In this document: one piece after another, positions 26,407 to 35,393 of the stretch
Position numbering within the stretch: the first letter of the stretch is position 1
How the letters are laid out: each line of letters begins with the position of its first letter
From: Rikenellaceae bacterium
GTDB lineage: Bacteria > Bacteroidota > Bacteroidia > Bacteroidales > Rikenellaceae
Direction of reading: 5' to 3'
DNA length: 58,303 bases
Assembly: GCA_015060075.1 (NCBI GenBank)
Contig: SUZE01000013.1
Span: forward strand, 1-58,303
The notes under the pieces: generated by a model
Seen by the model: only the letters and a program-made list of their open reading frames with translations
Database searches by the model: none
What the model was told of the DNA's origin: nothing
Program-made: the position numbers and the translations under genes

Positions 26407-28473
26407 ATGAAAAACGGAAAAATTGGGGTAACAACCGAAAACATCTTCCCCGTAATCAAAAAGTTCTTGTACTCCGACCACGAGATTTTCTTGCGTGAGT
26501 TGGTATCGAATGCAGTAGATGCAACGCAGAAGTTGCGTACTCTCGCCTCAACCGGTGCTTTTGCCGGCGAAACGGGAGAGTTGGCGGTGCATATCGCCGT
26601 AGATAGCGAAAAGCGCACCCTTACAGTAACCGACAACGGAATCGGTATGTCTGCCGAGGAGGTAGACCGCTACATCAACCAAATTGCATTCTCGGGTGCC
26701 GAGGAGTTCCTCGCAAAGTATCAAAATCAGGCTATCATAGGTCACTTCGGTTTGGGTTTCTACTCGGCATTTATGGTGTCGGACAAGGTGGAGATTTTTA
26801 CCCAATCTTACGACAACGAGAAGCCTTCGGTACATTGGGTATGCGATGGCTCACCTGAATATTCGATGGAGGAGCTTTCCGAGAAGCGTGAGCGTGGCAC
26901 AAGCATCGTACTCCACCTCTCGGAGGAGTGTGCTGAGTATGCCGAGGAGAGCAAGATTGGCGAACTCTTAAACAAATATTGCCGTTTCTTGCCTGTTCCG
27001 ATTATCTTCGGCAAGGTCAAGGAATGGAAAGATGGCAAATATGTAGATACCGAGAAGGATAACCAGATTAACGACACCGAGCCACTCTGGACCCGCAAGC
27101 CTGCGGATATCACCGAGGAGCAGTACAAGGCGTTCTATCAGACGTTGTACCCTATGAGCGAGGAGCCGTTGTTCTCGATTCACTTGAACATCGACTATCC
27201 GTTCCACTTGACGGGTATCTTGTACTTCCCTCGTATTCACAACAACTTCGAGATTCAGAAGAACAAAATTCAGCTCTACTGCAACCAAGTATTCGTAACC
27301 GATGAGGTGCAGGGCATTGTGCCTGAATATCTGACACTCTTGCATGGTGTTATCGACTCGCCGGATATTCCGTTGAATGTTTCTCGTTCATACTTGCAGA
27401 GCGACAGCAATGTGAAGAAGATTTCGGGCTACATCACCCGTAAGGTTGCCGAGCGATTGAACGAGTTGTTTACCTCGATGCGTGCGGAGTACGAGCAGAA
27501 GTGGGACGACCTGAAAATCTTTATCCAATACGGCATCTTGACCGATGAGAAGTTTGCCGAGAAGGCGGCGCAGTGTATGTTGTGGAAGAACACCGAGGGC
27601 AAATACTTTACAGCCGAGGAGTATTGCACAGCCGTAAAGGATTTGCAGACCGACAAAGACGACAAACTCATTATTCTCTACACTGATGATATTGTTGGCA
27701 AGCACTCGTTCTTGCAGTCGGCAAAGGCTAAGGGTTACGATGTCTTGGAGATGAACGGACAGTTAGACAGCCACTACATCAATTGGTACGAGCAGAAGAA
27801 CGAAAATACCCGTTTCGTGCGCGTAGATAGCGATATTATCGACCATCTTATTCGCAAGAAGGATAACGAGAAGATTTCGTTGAGCGAGGCACAGCAGGAG
27901 ATTATGCGCCCCGTATTCGAGAGTCAGTTGCCGACCGATGACGATATCCGCTACAACATCTCGTTCGAGGCTATGTCGGCAGATGATGCCCCCATCGTGA
28001 TTACACAGAACGAGTTTATGCGCCGAATGAAGGATATGGCAAAGATGTCGGGCGGACAGATGAGTCAATTCTACGGTCAGATGCCTGACAACTTCACAAT
28101 CGCTGTGAATGGCAACCACCCTATCGTTATCGATATTCTCGCATCGGTTGAGAAGGCTTACGGCGACAAGTTGAAGAGCATCACCAAGAAGATTGACGCA
28201 GCAGTTGCCGAGGAGAGTCGCTTCGAGGAGATGACAAAGGATAAGAAGGAGGAGGATTTCACGCAGGAGGAGAAGGATATGAGTGAGGAGTTATCCAAGA
28301 AGGTCGTAACACTTCGTGATGAGCGCAACCTCCGCCTCAAAGAGATTGGCAAGGAGAACGCTTTGGTACGACAGATAATCGACTTGGCGCTCCTATCGAA
28401 CGGAATGTTGAAGGGTAAGAATCTTTCGGACTTTATCCAACGCTCAATCTCGTTAATTGAGAGCAAAGAGTAA
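26407..28473 (+). CDS. htpG: Hsp90 chaperone HtpG
   Basis: 688 residues. The GHKL ATP-binding motifs are HEIFLRELVSNAVDATQKL, VTDNGIGM and GHFGLGFYSAFMV. The middle-domain segment GVIDSPDIPLNVSRSYLQSD is typical. An acidic Lys/Glu segment near the C-terminus is characteristic of Bacteroidetes members. Cytosolic ATP-dependent chaperone induced by stress in other bacteria. No heat-shock promoter or CIRCE element is recognised upstream. Single-gene unit with a strong terminator. Confidence 0.96.
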   Translation: MKNGKIGVTTENIFPVIKKFLYSDHEIFLRELVSNAVDATQKLRTLASTGAFAGETGELAVHIAVDSEKRTLTVTDNGIGMSAEEVDRYINQIAFSGAEEFLAKYQNQAIIGHFGLGFYSAFMVSDKVEIFTQSYDNEKPSVHWVCDGSPEYSMEELSEKRERGTSIVLHLSEECAEYAEESKIGELLNKYCRFLPVPIIFGKVKEWKDGKYVDTEKDNQINDTEPLWTRKPADITEEQYKAFYQTLYPMSEEPLFSIHLNIDYPFHLTGILYFPRIHNNFEIQKNKIQLYCNQVFVTDEVQGIVPEYLTLLHGVIDSPDIPLNVSRSYLQSDSNVKKISGYITRKVAERLNELFTSMRAEYEQKWDDLKIFIQYGILTDEKFAEKAAQCMLWKNTEGKYFTAEEYCTAVKDLQTDKDDKLIILYTDDIVGKHSFLQSAKAKGYDVLEMNGQLDSHYINWYEQKNENTRFVRVDSDIIDHLIRKKDNEKISLSEAQQEIMRPVFESQLPTDDDIRYNISFEAMSADDAPIVITQNEFMRRMKDMAKMSGGQMSQFYGQMPDNFTIAVNGNHPIVIDILASVEKAYGDKLKSITKKIDAAVAEESRFEEMTKDKKEEDFTQEEKDMSEELSKKVVTLRDERNLRLKEIGKENALVRQIIDLALLSNGMLKGKNLSDFIQRSISLIESKE

Positions 28474-28477
28474 AGCG

Positions 28478-28511
28478 AAAGCGGTGCAGAAAATTCTGCA
28501 CCGCTTTTTTC
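28478..28511. terminator. Bidirectional terminator between htpG and the acyltransferase gene
   Basis: AAAGCGGTGCAGAA pairs perfectly with TTCTGCACCGCTTT, with T on the plus side and T on the minus side (from the A-run). Confidence 0.9.
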
Positions 28512-28523
28512 ATCATTACCACC

Positions 28524-29546
28524 TTATTTTACGAGTATAGTTTTCAGTTTCAGTATCAACTCCCAAAGCACCATTCGCACCTTATCGAAAAGAATCGATG
28601 CAAGACCTATTGCGGTCGTTACTGCAAGCACAAACGGGATAAACCACGCACCGTGCATCTGCTCGTATGCCGTAGCAAAGAGTTTTTGGTAGAGTCCAAA
28701 CACCCCCGGTGCCTGATGTACAAGATATATGGCGAATGCCGATGATGCCAACCAATTCACTGTCCTGCTCTCAAATCGCAACTTATCAAAGACGAGGAAC
28801 AACGATAACGATGCTGCAACAACAAACAGCGAACTATACATAGTTGCTCCCAGCTCCTTTCCCTTAGTCCAAATTCCGAAGGTCGATATCGCCACAGGTA
28901 TAGCCGTAAAGAGCATATAGAATAGAAGGTGTTGCCACCAACGAAGTGAACGGAGGCGTTCCCCATGACGGCGTACAAACTGTGCCAACAGATACAACCC
29001 TATAAAAGACAAAGCAGAGTAACCTCGCTCGAAGTGCCCATAGTCGTATGTCAGCCAACCGAACAGCATTTGCAAGGCGAAGAAGGCTGCAAGCACACCT
29101 GCGAACTCTCGTTTCGAGGCGTGTTCGGCAAAGCTATTCAGCACAGGCGCAATGCAGAAGAGTATCAGATATGCCGGCACAAACCAATAACTTGCTCCAA
29201 AGTAGAGTAAATCATTAAACGCTCTAACCGGAACCTCCACCCCTGCAAGTCGGCACACCTCAACGGACACAAGACCAATAAAGAGGATTTGAAATATCAA
29301 CGAAGCGAATTTCTTGATGGTAGGGCGAATGCCGAACCAACCCGACAACAAAATAAAAAGATTTACACTTACAATACACAGCTGCTCGCACACTATACGC
29401 ACCATAGCGGTCAGTGGTGAGGAGTGTAGTTCGCCCTGTGTCACATTACCCAACGAGAGATAGTTGGCATGCACAAGCATCACCAACATCATGGCAACAA
29501 TACGCAATAACTCAAAGTTCGAGTCACGCCCTTTCGTCTGCTTCAT
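28524..29546 (-). CDS. Acyltransferase family 3 membrane protein
   Basis: 340 residues with about ten membrane helices. The N-terminus NFELLRIVAMMLVMLVHANY carries the family's conserved Arg and His. These integral membrane enzymes O-acylate sugars of exported glycans. Its substrate is unknown. It follows the thioesterase gene by 34 bp on the same strand and may be the last gene of the dnaN-to-thioesterase series. Confidence 0.88.
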   Translation of the reverse strand: MKQTKGRDSNFELLRIVAMMLVMLVHANYLSLGNVTQGELHSSPLTAMVRIVCEQLCIVSVNLFILLSGWFGIRPTIKKFASLIFQILFIGLVSVEVCRLAGVEVPVRAFNDLLYFGASYWFVPAYLILFCIAPVLNSFAEHASKREFAGVLAAFFALQMLFGWLTYDYGHFERGYSALSFIGLYLLAQFVRRHGERLRSLRWWQHLLFYMLFTAIPVAISTFGIWTKGKELGATMYSSLFVVAASLSLFLVFDKLRFESRTVNWLASSAFAIYLVHQAPGVFGLYQKLFATAYEQMHGAWFIPFVLAVTTAIGLASILFDKVRMVLWELILKLKTILVK

Positions 29547-29580
29547 TTTTGGGTTAGTTTTTTTTGTTTTGGGTGAGTTG

Positions 29581-29991
29581 CTACTCCAAGCCGAGAGCCT
29601 TCATCTTCTCCACAACATACTGCGGTGCTCGGCAAGGTCGGCGGGTTTCGCCATTGAGGAAACCGAGCCATGTATGACCTGTATTGATAAGCGTTCCCTG
29701 CTCGTTATAGAGTTCGTAGCGCACCTTCAAGCGTACCATCGGCAACTCCTCGATAATCACTCGTACGGTAATCTCCTCGTCAAAGTGCGCCGGGTAGATA
29801 TACTTCGAGCCGACCTCCAAGATAGGTGAGATAATGCCGTTTTTCTCCATCTCATCGTAGGGCATACCCCACGCACGCAACGCTGCCACACGAGCCGCCT
29901 CGTAATAGACAATATAGTTCGAGTGGTGAACAACTCCCATCTGGTCGGTATCCACATAACGCACTCTTATCTTCTCATCGTAAAAAATCAT
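29581..29991 (-). CDS. YbgC/4HBT-type acyl-CoA thioesterase
   Basis: 136 residues from ATG 29991. The hot-dog fold active-site motif is RVRYVDTDQMGVVHHSNYIVYYEAAR, with the catalytic Asp. Its start codon overlaps the ribF stop (ATGA), so translation is coupled; this decides the start over an upstream in-frame ATG at 30066. Cytoplasmic hydrolysis of acyl-CoA, with the chain length not predictable. Confidence 0.88.
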   Translation of the reverse strand: MIFYDEKIRVRYVDTDQMGVVHHSNYIVYYEAARVAALRAWGMPYDEMEKNGIISPILEVGSKYIYPAHFDEEITVRVIIEELPMVRLKVRYELYNEQGTLINTGHTWLGFLNGETRRPCRAPQYVVEKMKALGLE

Positions 29992-30719
29992 AGTAGCTCT
30001 ATCTTTATCTCTTTTGAAAAACATCTCTGTTGTTGTAGTACGCCACCCGACACTTCGCACTCGCACTCCTCGCCATTGATTAGAGCCTTATACACTCCAT
30101 CGCACGGCAAGAGTTTGTAGCGGTCGGTTGCAACCCTGCCCTGTTCGTCAGCCATACCTATTATTATATAGGGGTGTCCGAGCAGTTGTCGGGCAAGTGC
30201 CATATCGCCCTCCTCGATTGCTTTGCGCACAACCGTTGAACTAACTTTATTGCCCTCGGCTCGATACTGCGCCACCTCAACGACCTCCAACGCTCCGTGC
30301 TGCACCAAGAACGAGTGGTCACCCTCCTTATTGTGCCCGAAATGGTGGTTATAGCCAATTACAAGTTGCTTTATGTGGAGTGAGCCAACTATATAATTGT
30401 CGATAAACTCCTCGTGCGTAAGTTGGCTAAAAGCCTTATCAAACGGAATTACAACGACATAATCAACGCCCACTTGTTCCAGCAATTCGCACTTCTCCTC
30501 GAAGGTCGAGAGCAATCGTAACCCCTCGTCATTGCCGAGTGTTATGCGTGGGTGAGGCTCGAAGGTCAGCACCACACTCTCGCCGCCACACGCCCTTGCC
30601 CTGCGAACAACCTCGTCAAGCAGGATACGATGTCCACGATGTACTCCATCGTAGGAGCCCACCGTAGCAACGCCATTGCGGAGTGCAGGAGGATTATCGA
30701 AGCCCCAAACAACTCTCAT
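29988..30719 (-). CDS. ribF: FAD synthetase (RibF) with degenerate riboflavin kinase half
   Basis: 243 residues against roughly 310 for bifunctional RibF. The FMN adenylyltransferase half is intact: VGSYDGVHRGH, LTFEPHPR, IGYNHHFGHNKEGD and VSSTVVRKAI. The riboflavin kinase half should then show GRxLGFPTAN and a catalytic Glu, but it reads GMADEQGRVATDRYKLLPCDGVYKALI and stops soon after. FAD synthesis is supported; FMN synthesis from riboflavin by this protein is doubtful. It lies between rex (11 bp) and the thioesterase. Confidence 0.87.
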   Translation of the reverse strand: MRVVWGFDNPPALRNGVATVGSYDGVHRGHRILLDEVVRRARACGGESVVLTFEPHPRITLGNDEGLRLLSTFEEKCELLEQVGVDYVVVIPFDKAFSQLTHEEFIDNYIVGSLHIKQLVIGYNHHFGHNKEGDHSFLVQHGALEVVEVAQYRAEGNKVSSTVVRKAIEEGDMALARQLLGHPYIIIGMADEQGRVATDRYKLLPCDGVYKALINGEECECEVSGGVLQQQRCFSKEIKIELL

Positions 30720-30730
30720 TACATCACACT

Positions 30731-31381
30731 TTATTGATTATTATTCTCCTCGGCAGCCTTTACGAAGTAGGCAACCTTTTCGAGAATGGTGGTAATATCG
30801 TAGTTCTCCACCACGATACCCTGTGGGAAGTTCATCGGCACCGAGGTAAAGTTCAGCACACCCTTAATACCGGCATTGATAATCGGCACGGTATATTGCG
30901 CAGCCAACGATGACGGCAGTGAGATAATCACGATACTGATATCGTTATTCTCGACCACCTCCTCGAAGTCGTCAATATGATAGCACGGAATATCCATAAT
31001 GGTCTGCCCCACCTTCGCCTCATCAACATCGAAAGCAGCCGTAATACGGATATTCAGCTGTTTCGAGTTGAAGTACTTGGTAATCGCTTGACCGAGGTGT
31101 CCCATACCCATAACCGCCACCTTCATCGTATTCTCGCTATAAAGTATCGAGTCGATAAAGTCTATCAGCACCTTCACATCGTAGCCCTTCTTCGTGTCGC
31201 TCGAAAAGCCTATCAACATCAAGTCACGGCGCACCTGCACAGCCGTAATGCCGTGCATACCTGCCAAGATATGCGAAAATACGTGCGTTATGCCTCGTCT
31301 GTGGCAGGCGATAAGTGTACGGCGATACTCACTGAGTCGCTCGATGGTCTTTTCAGGTATTGGCGTTTGGATATTAGGCAT
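30731..31381 (-). CDS. rex: Redox-sensing transcriptional repressor Rex
   Basis: 216 residues. The N-terminal winged helix (ERLSEYRRTLIACHRRGITHVFSHILAG...AVQVRRDLMLIG) and Rossmann domain (VAVMGMGHLGQAITKYF, AAFDVD) bind NADH/NAD+. Rex releases DNA when NADH rises and typically controls fermentation and respiration genes, which may include the rnf operon in this organism. I found no convincing Rex operator in the window. It lies 7 bp after the LysM gene. Confidence 0.93.
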   Translation of the reverse strand: MPNIQTPIPEKTIERLSEYRRTLIACHRRGITHVFSHILAGMHGITAVQVRRDLMLIGFSSDTKKGYDVKVLIDFIDSILYSENTMKVAVMGMGHLGQAITKYFNSKQLNIRITAAFDVDEAKVGQTIMDIPCYHIDDFEEVVENNDISIVIISLPSSLAAQYTVPIINAGIKGVLNFTSVPMNFPQGIVVENYDITTILEKVAYFVKAAEENNNQ

Positions 31382-31388
31382 AGTTCTG

Positions 31389-33086
31389 CTATTCTGTTGT
31401 TATGGTGAAATTGCTGTTGTAATTGACTTTAATCCATTGGTTGTTGATGCGCAAACCACTCTTCTCATCAACCTCGAAGATGTATGGCGTGAGCAAAGGC
31501 TTCGAATGAACGCCCTCCAAGCCCGTCTCCATTGTGCCGTAGAGTGACTTAACGAACACGACCGCTGCATCGTATCCACGATAGGCATAGAGCGATGGCA
31601 GTGCACCAAACTCCTCGACAAAACGCTTATCGAAGGCTCGGATTATCGGCTCACTGCGGCGAGCATGATAGGTCGAGAGCATCGTTACTTTGTTGGTAAA
31701 GAGTATTGCTCGGTCGATATTGCGATAGCGATTCCAGCGGTTGTTTCCAAATACAACAAACGGCACAACCCTCTGCGAGCGTGCTGTAAGAGCGATATTT
31801 GCCGAGGCTATCGCTGCCAAGATTCTATCCACCTCAATCTCGTTATCTGCCGTAATAACTATTACGGTAGGCTCCTCGCCACGCAACAATGGCGACATAT
31901 CGCTCGGCGATGGGGTATCTTCGACCTCCAAACCCGCCTCACGCATCTTCTCTCGCTCCTTCTCTCGCTTCTCGATTACGGAAGGGTGTTCATAGATGTA
32001 TTTGTGCTCCACCACGTACGAGGTATCCCTCAACATAGAACGTATCTCGGCATCGAACTCCTTATCAACGCTGTCGGTCGAGATAATGACCACCCTCTTC
32101 GAGCCATCAAACAATTCTCGCACCTTCTCCAACTTAGAAGCGGGCGATGGCGACATCTGGAATACGTTGTTACTTGTTGTCTGCGTCAGATTTGCCAAAG
32201 GCGACACTATCGGAGTGCCCTTTTCACGTAAAGCCGTAGCCACAGGTATCAGTTCATCTTCGTAGACAGGACCAACAACCAAATCTGCCCTATCGAGCGC
32301 ACCCGAGGAGATAATCTCCATGACACGGTTGTAGTCGTGTGCCGTATTATAGAGCGAGAGATTGACCGAGTGCCCCGACATTCTCACGCTATCCAGGCCA
32401 ATCAGGAAACCACGATAGAAGTCGAGGTAGTTATGCGAAGGTTGCTCCTTCGAGCCGAGAGGCAACAATAACGCCACCTCTGCCCTATCGCCCTGCTTCA
32501 ATGTGCGGAACGATACAGGCTCTACTACCGTCTGCTCTGCGACCACCTCGCTTTGAGGTTGCTCTGTCTGCGAAACTGTAACATTAGCCTGCACAGCAGG
32601 TGCAGGTTGCAGTGTTGGTTGTAGTGTTGGTTGCGGTGCAGGTTGCGGTGCCGATTGCTCGGCGTTACCCTCTTTGAGAGGTATCGCTATATTTTGTCCC
32701 GCTTTCAAACCCTTCTTGATATGAGGGTTTGCCAAGCGCAACTCCTCAATAGTCAAATTGTGCTGCTTCGCCAACGAATAGAGCGTCTCGCCACGCACAA
32801 CCTTGTGCAGTAGAACTTTCGGGTTGTTATCCTCCAAAGTCTGAATTGGTATCTTGATACGTTGTCCCGCCTTCAAGCCATCGGTCAGCACGGCATTTGC
32901 CGAGATGATATCATCGACCGTAACGCCATATCTCTTCGCCAACGAATAGAGCGTTTCGCCCTTCACGACATCGTGAACAGCATATTTAGCACCATTGACA
33001 ACAACGACTTCTTGTGCCGATACGGCAGATAGTGCGCCAAAAAGAGCAAAAGCAAGGGTTATGAGGATAGTTCGTATCTTCATCAA
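31389..33086 (-). CDS. Periplasmic LysM protein with a binding-protein-like domain
   Basis: 565 residues. A signal peptide (ITLAFALFGALSAVSAQ) precedes two LysM repeats at about 35-81 and 91-137, each with KGETLYSLAK or RGETLYSLAK. A Pro/Gln-rich linker (about 146-165) leads to a roughly 360-residue domain resembling type I periplasmic binding proteins (VALLLPLGSKEQPSHNYLDFYRGFLIGLDSV). It probably binds peptidoglycan and senses or scaffolds a wall enzyme, analogous in build to LpoA. It starts 3 bp after the exonuclease gene. Confidence 0.85.
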   Translation of the reverse strand: MMKIRTILITLAFALFGALSAVSAQEVVVVNGAKYAVHDVVKGETLYSLAKRYGVTVDDIISANAVLTDGLKAGQRIKIPIQTLEDNNPKVLLHKVVRGETLYSLAKQHNLTIEELRLANPHIKKGLKAGQNIAIPLKEGNAEQSAPQPAPQPTLQPTLQPAPAVQANVTVSQTEQPQSEVVAEQTVVEPVSFRTLKQGDRAEVALLLPLGSKEQPSHNYLDFYRGFLIGLDSVRMSGHSVNLSLYNTAHDYNRVMEIISSGALDRADLVVGPVYEDELIPVATALREKGTPIVSPLANLTQTTSNNVFQMSPSPASKLEKVRELFDGSKRVVIISTDSVDKEFDAEIRSMLRDTSYVVEHKYIYEHPSVIEKREKEREKMREAGLEVEDTPSPSDMSPLLRGEEPTVIVITADNEIEVDRILAAIASANIALTARSQRVVPFVVFGNNRWNRYRNIDRAILFTNKVTMLSTYHARRSEPIIRAFDKRFVEEFGALPSLYAYRGYDAAVVFVKSLYGTMETGLEGVHSKPLLTPYIFEVDEKSGLRINNQWIKVNYNSNFTITTE

Positions 33087-33089
33087 ATA

Positions 33090-33863
33090 CTATTTAAGTC
33101 TTAGTTTAATCTCCGTAAAAATCTTCTTCGTGTAGTTCGGGAAGTCGCCGTTCATAATCCAATCGTAGTAACTCGACTCCTTGCGAAAGACCTCCTCGAC
33201 AGATTGTCCCTTATACTTTCCGAAGGCAAAGACCTCCACTCCTTTGTCGTCATAGTTAATACGACCTGCAAAATCTGCCGTCTTGGCACGAGTGGAGAAC
33301 TCCGAGAGGAACTCTACACTGTTTTCCAAATCGTTGTAGCGGTCCAACTGCGAACACAACACCTCGTAGGTTGCCATCGTGTCGGCATCGGCACTATGTG
33401 CCGCCTCCAACTCCTTACCGCAGTAGAAGCGGTACGCTGCAACCAAGGTGCGCTCCTCCTTCTTGTGGAAGATGTTCTGCACATCGACATACTTTGCCCT
33501 CTTGAAGAAATCGACATCGACTCCTGCACGCATAAACTCCTCAGCCAACATCGGCAAGTCGAAGCGGTTGGAGTTGAAGCCACAGAAGTCGCAACCCTCC
33601 AAGTACGCCCTCAACGATTTGGCATATTGTCGGAAGGTCGGGCAATCCTTCACATCCTCATCGGTGATGTGATGCACTGCCGTAGCCTCCGCAGGGATAG
33701 GCATCTCGGGATTTATTCGTTTGGTCTTGGCTGCTCCGCCATCAATCGAACCGTCAGGCATAACCTTCACTACCGATATCTCAACAATGCGGTCGGTCGA
33801 TATATTGGTGCCCGTGGTCTCCAAATCGAAGAAGACCATCGGGCGCTTCAAATTTAGTTTCAT
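33090..33863 (-). CDS. DEDDh 3'-5' exonuclease (DnaQ/ExoX-like)
   Basis: 257 residues. Exo I is FFDLETTGTN, Exo II is GFNSNRFDLPML and Exo III is HSADADTM. The C-terminal part contains FGKYKGQSVEEVF...YYDWIMNGDFP, the ExoX-like/DUF3820 module. It is a proofreading or repair exonuclease. The neighbouring dnaN suggests a link with the replisome, but it could equally be RNase T-like or ExoX-like. Confidence 0.88.
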   Translation of the reverse strand: MKLNLKRPMVFFDLETTGTNISTDRIVEISVVKVMPDGSIDGGAAKTKRINPEMPIPAEATAVHHITDEDVKDCPTFRQYAKSLRAYLEGCDFCGFNSNRFDLPMLAEEFMRAGVDVDFFKRAKYVDVQNIFHKKEERTLVAAYRFYCGKELEAAHSADADTMATYEVLCSQLDRYNDLENSVEFLSEFSTRAKTADFAGRINYDDKGVEVFAFGKYKGQSVEEVFRKESSYYDWIMNGDFPNYTKKIFTEIKLRLK

Positions 33864-33872
33864 ATCTAAATT

Positions 33873-33972
33873 TAATTGACAATTGACAGTTGATAATGGA
33901 CAATTATTAATAATAAAAACTACTTATCGTTTTACCTCTAATTGTCAATTTTCAATTATCAATTATCAACTT
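33873..33972. repeat. Inverted pair of TTGACAA-type heptamer tracts
   Basis: Between dnaN and the exonuclease gene, ATTGACAATTGACAGTTG-type sequence (about 33878-33907) is followed by its complement-like tract (about 33942-33972), allowing an AT-rich hairpin. Confidence 0.55.
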
Positions 33973-33977
33973 GGAAG

Positions 33978-35102
33978 TTATGCGTTAATCATCATCGGCA
34001 TCAGCAACATCAATGTCGAGCTACTCTGCACATCATCGTAGACAGGCTTGTAGACTCCTGCACGGGTAGAGTCTGCCAACTCAACCAAGATAGTCGGTGT
34101 TTCGAGGTTGGTCAAAATCTCCACCAAGAAGGTAGATTTGAAGCCAATAGTGATAGGTGCGCCCTCGTAGCTGCACGACAACGACTCGTTAGCCGAAATC
34201 GAGAAGTTCACATCCTGTGCCGCCAAAACAACCTTGTTGTTCGAGATATCGAGGCGGATAAGGTTTGTCGTAGGGTTCGAGCAGACTGCCACACGCTTGA
34301 TTGCGTTCAACAAGCCTACACGGTCCACGAGCAACTTGTTAGGGTTTGCCTGCGGAATAACTACGTTGTAGTTAGGGTATGCACCCTCGATAAGGCGGCA
34401 TACCAAAGTGCTGTTCGACAACTCGAACACCACATTCTTCTGGTCGAAGGTCATCTTAACCTCGCCCTCCTCCTTCAAGAGGATGTTCTTCAACAAGTTT
34501 GCAGGCTTCTTTGGCAAAATAAATGCCGCCTTCACGCCACATGCGCACTCCACGGTGTGCTTAACCAACTTGTGTGCATCGGTTGCTACGCAGGTCAATT
34601 CGTTCTCGTCAAGGTTGAAGTATACACCATTCATCACAGGGCGCAACTCATCGTCTGCCGTTGCGAAGATGGTCTTGTTGATGCCGTTTACCAAAACATC
34701 AACATCGAGCGATACCTCAGTCTTCTCTGCCGACAACTCGTGTGTCTGAGGATAACTTACAGGGTTTGCACCCGGAACTGACGAATGTCCACTGTTCCAT
34801 GCGATGCGAATCTCCCAATTCTCCTCGTTTACTTCGAGGGTGAGTGGCATCTCCGAACACTCCTTCAATACATCGAGCATCAACTTTGATGGTGCTGCTA
34901 CGGTACCCTCCTTCTCGACATTGTCTACATTGATGGTGCCTACGAGAGTTGTTTCGAGGTCCGATGTGGTCACCTTCAAAACATCTCCCTCCAACTCCAT
35001 CAAGAAGTAGTCGAGAATCGGAAGCGTGTTCTTGCTGTTGATTACCTTGCCCGTTGTCGCCAATAACGACAACAAAGCCGAACTTGATACTGTAAATTTC
35101 AT
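33978..35102 (-). CDS. dnaN: DNA polymerase III beta subunit (sliding clamp)
   Basis: 374 residues with the three-domain clamp pattern, beginning MKFTVSSSALLSLLATTGKVINSKNTLPILDYFLMEL and containing FATADDELRPVMNGVYF, CVATDAHKLVKH and the C-terminal PTILVELADSTRAGVYKPV. The last strand ends LMLLMPMMINA in place of the common YVVMPMR end. It tethers polymerases to DNA. It is not beside dnaA here but heads a run of minus-strand genes. Confidence 0.96.
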   Translation of the reverse strand: MKFTVSSSALLSLLATTGKVINSKNTLPILDYFLMELEGDVLKVTTSDLETTLVGTINVDNVEKEGTVAAPSKLMLDVLKECSEMPLTLEVNEENWEIRIAWNSGHSSVPGANPVSYPQTHELSAEKTEVSLDVDVLVNGINKTIFATADDELRPVMNGVYFNLDENELTCVATDAHKLVKHTVECACGVKAAFILPKKPANLLKNILLKEEGEVKMTFDQKNVVFELSNSTLVCRLIEGAYPNYNVVIPQANPNKLLVDRVGLLNAIKRVAVCSNPTTNLIRLDISNNKVVLAAQDVNFSISANESLSCSYEGAPITIGFKSTFLVEILTNLETPTILVELADSTRAGVYKPVYDDVQSSSTLMLLMPMMINA

Positions 35103-35160
35103 AATTTCTGTTACTTTAAGTTATTACTATTATTTTGTGTTTTTGTTTTCTTATGTTTTC

Positions 35161-35268
35161 CGAACTCCGAGCCTTGTCAAGGCGCAACCTTTCTGGGGGT
35201 TACTGGGGGCGGACGTTCCGCCCTTACTGGGGGCGCTCACTCCGTTCGCTTTATAGGGAGCGCTTTCA
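35161..35268 (+). repeat. GC-rich dispersed repeat R1, copy a
   Basis: It starts CGAACTCCGAGCCTTGTCAAGG and contains GGGGGCGGACGTTCCGCCC and GGGGGCGCTCACTCCGTTCG, ending with an AGCGCTTT module. Related copies are at 37.82-37.94, 39.41-39.64, 55.99-56.11 and 58.08-58.30 kb. Confidence 0.85.
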
Positions 35269-35307
35269 GTTTTTAGTTCTCAGTTCCCCGCTTTCCGTTT
35301 TCCGCTT

Positions 35308-35388
35308 TAATCCTGCTACGCAGGCTTTTCTTCCTTGCGGCTCGGCAAAGTCTGCAAGCAGCCTCTGCTCTCGCTCCGCTGCGTCAGT
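35308..35388 (+). repeat. Dispersed repeat R2, copy b
   Basis: Shares TTTTCTTCCTTGCGGCTCGG and CTCGCTCCGCTGCGTCAG with 13074-13159. It abuts the stop codon of the nucleoside phosphorylase gene. Confidence 0.75.
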
Positions 35389-35393
35389 TCCGT

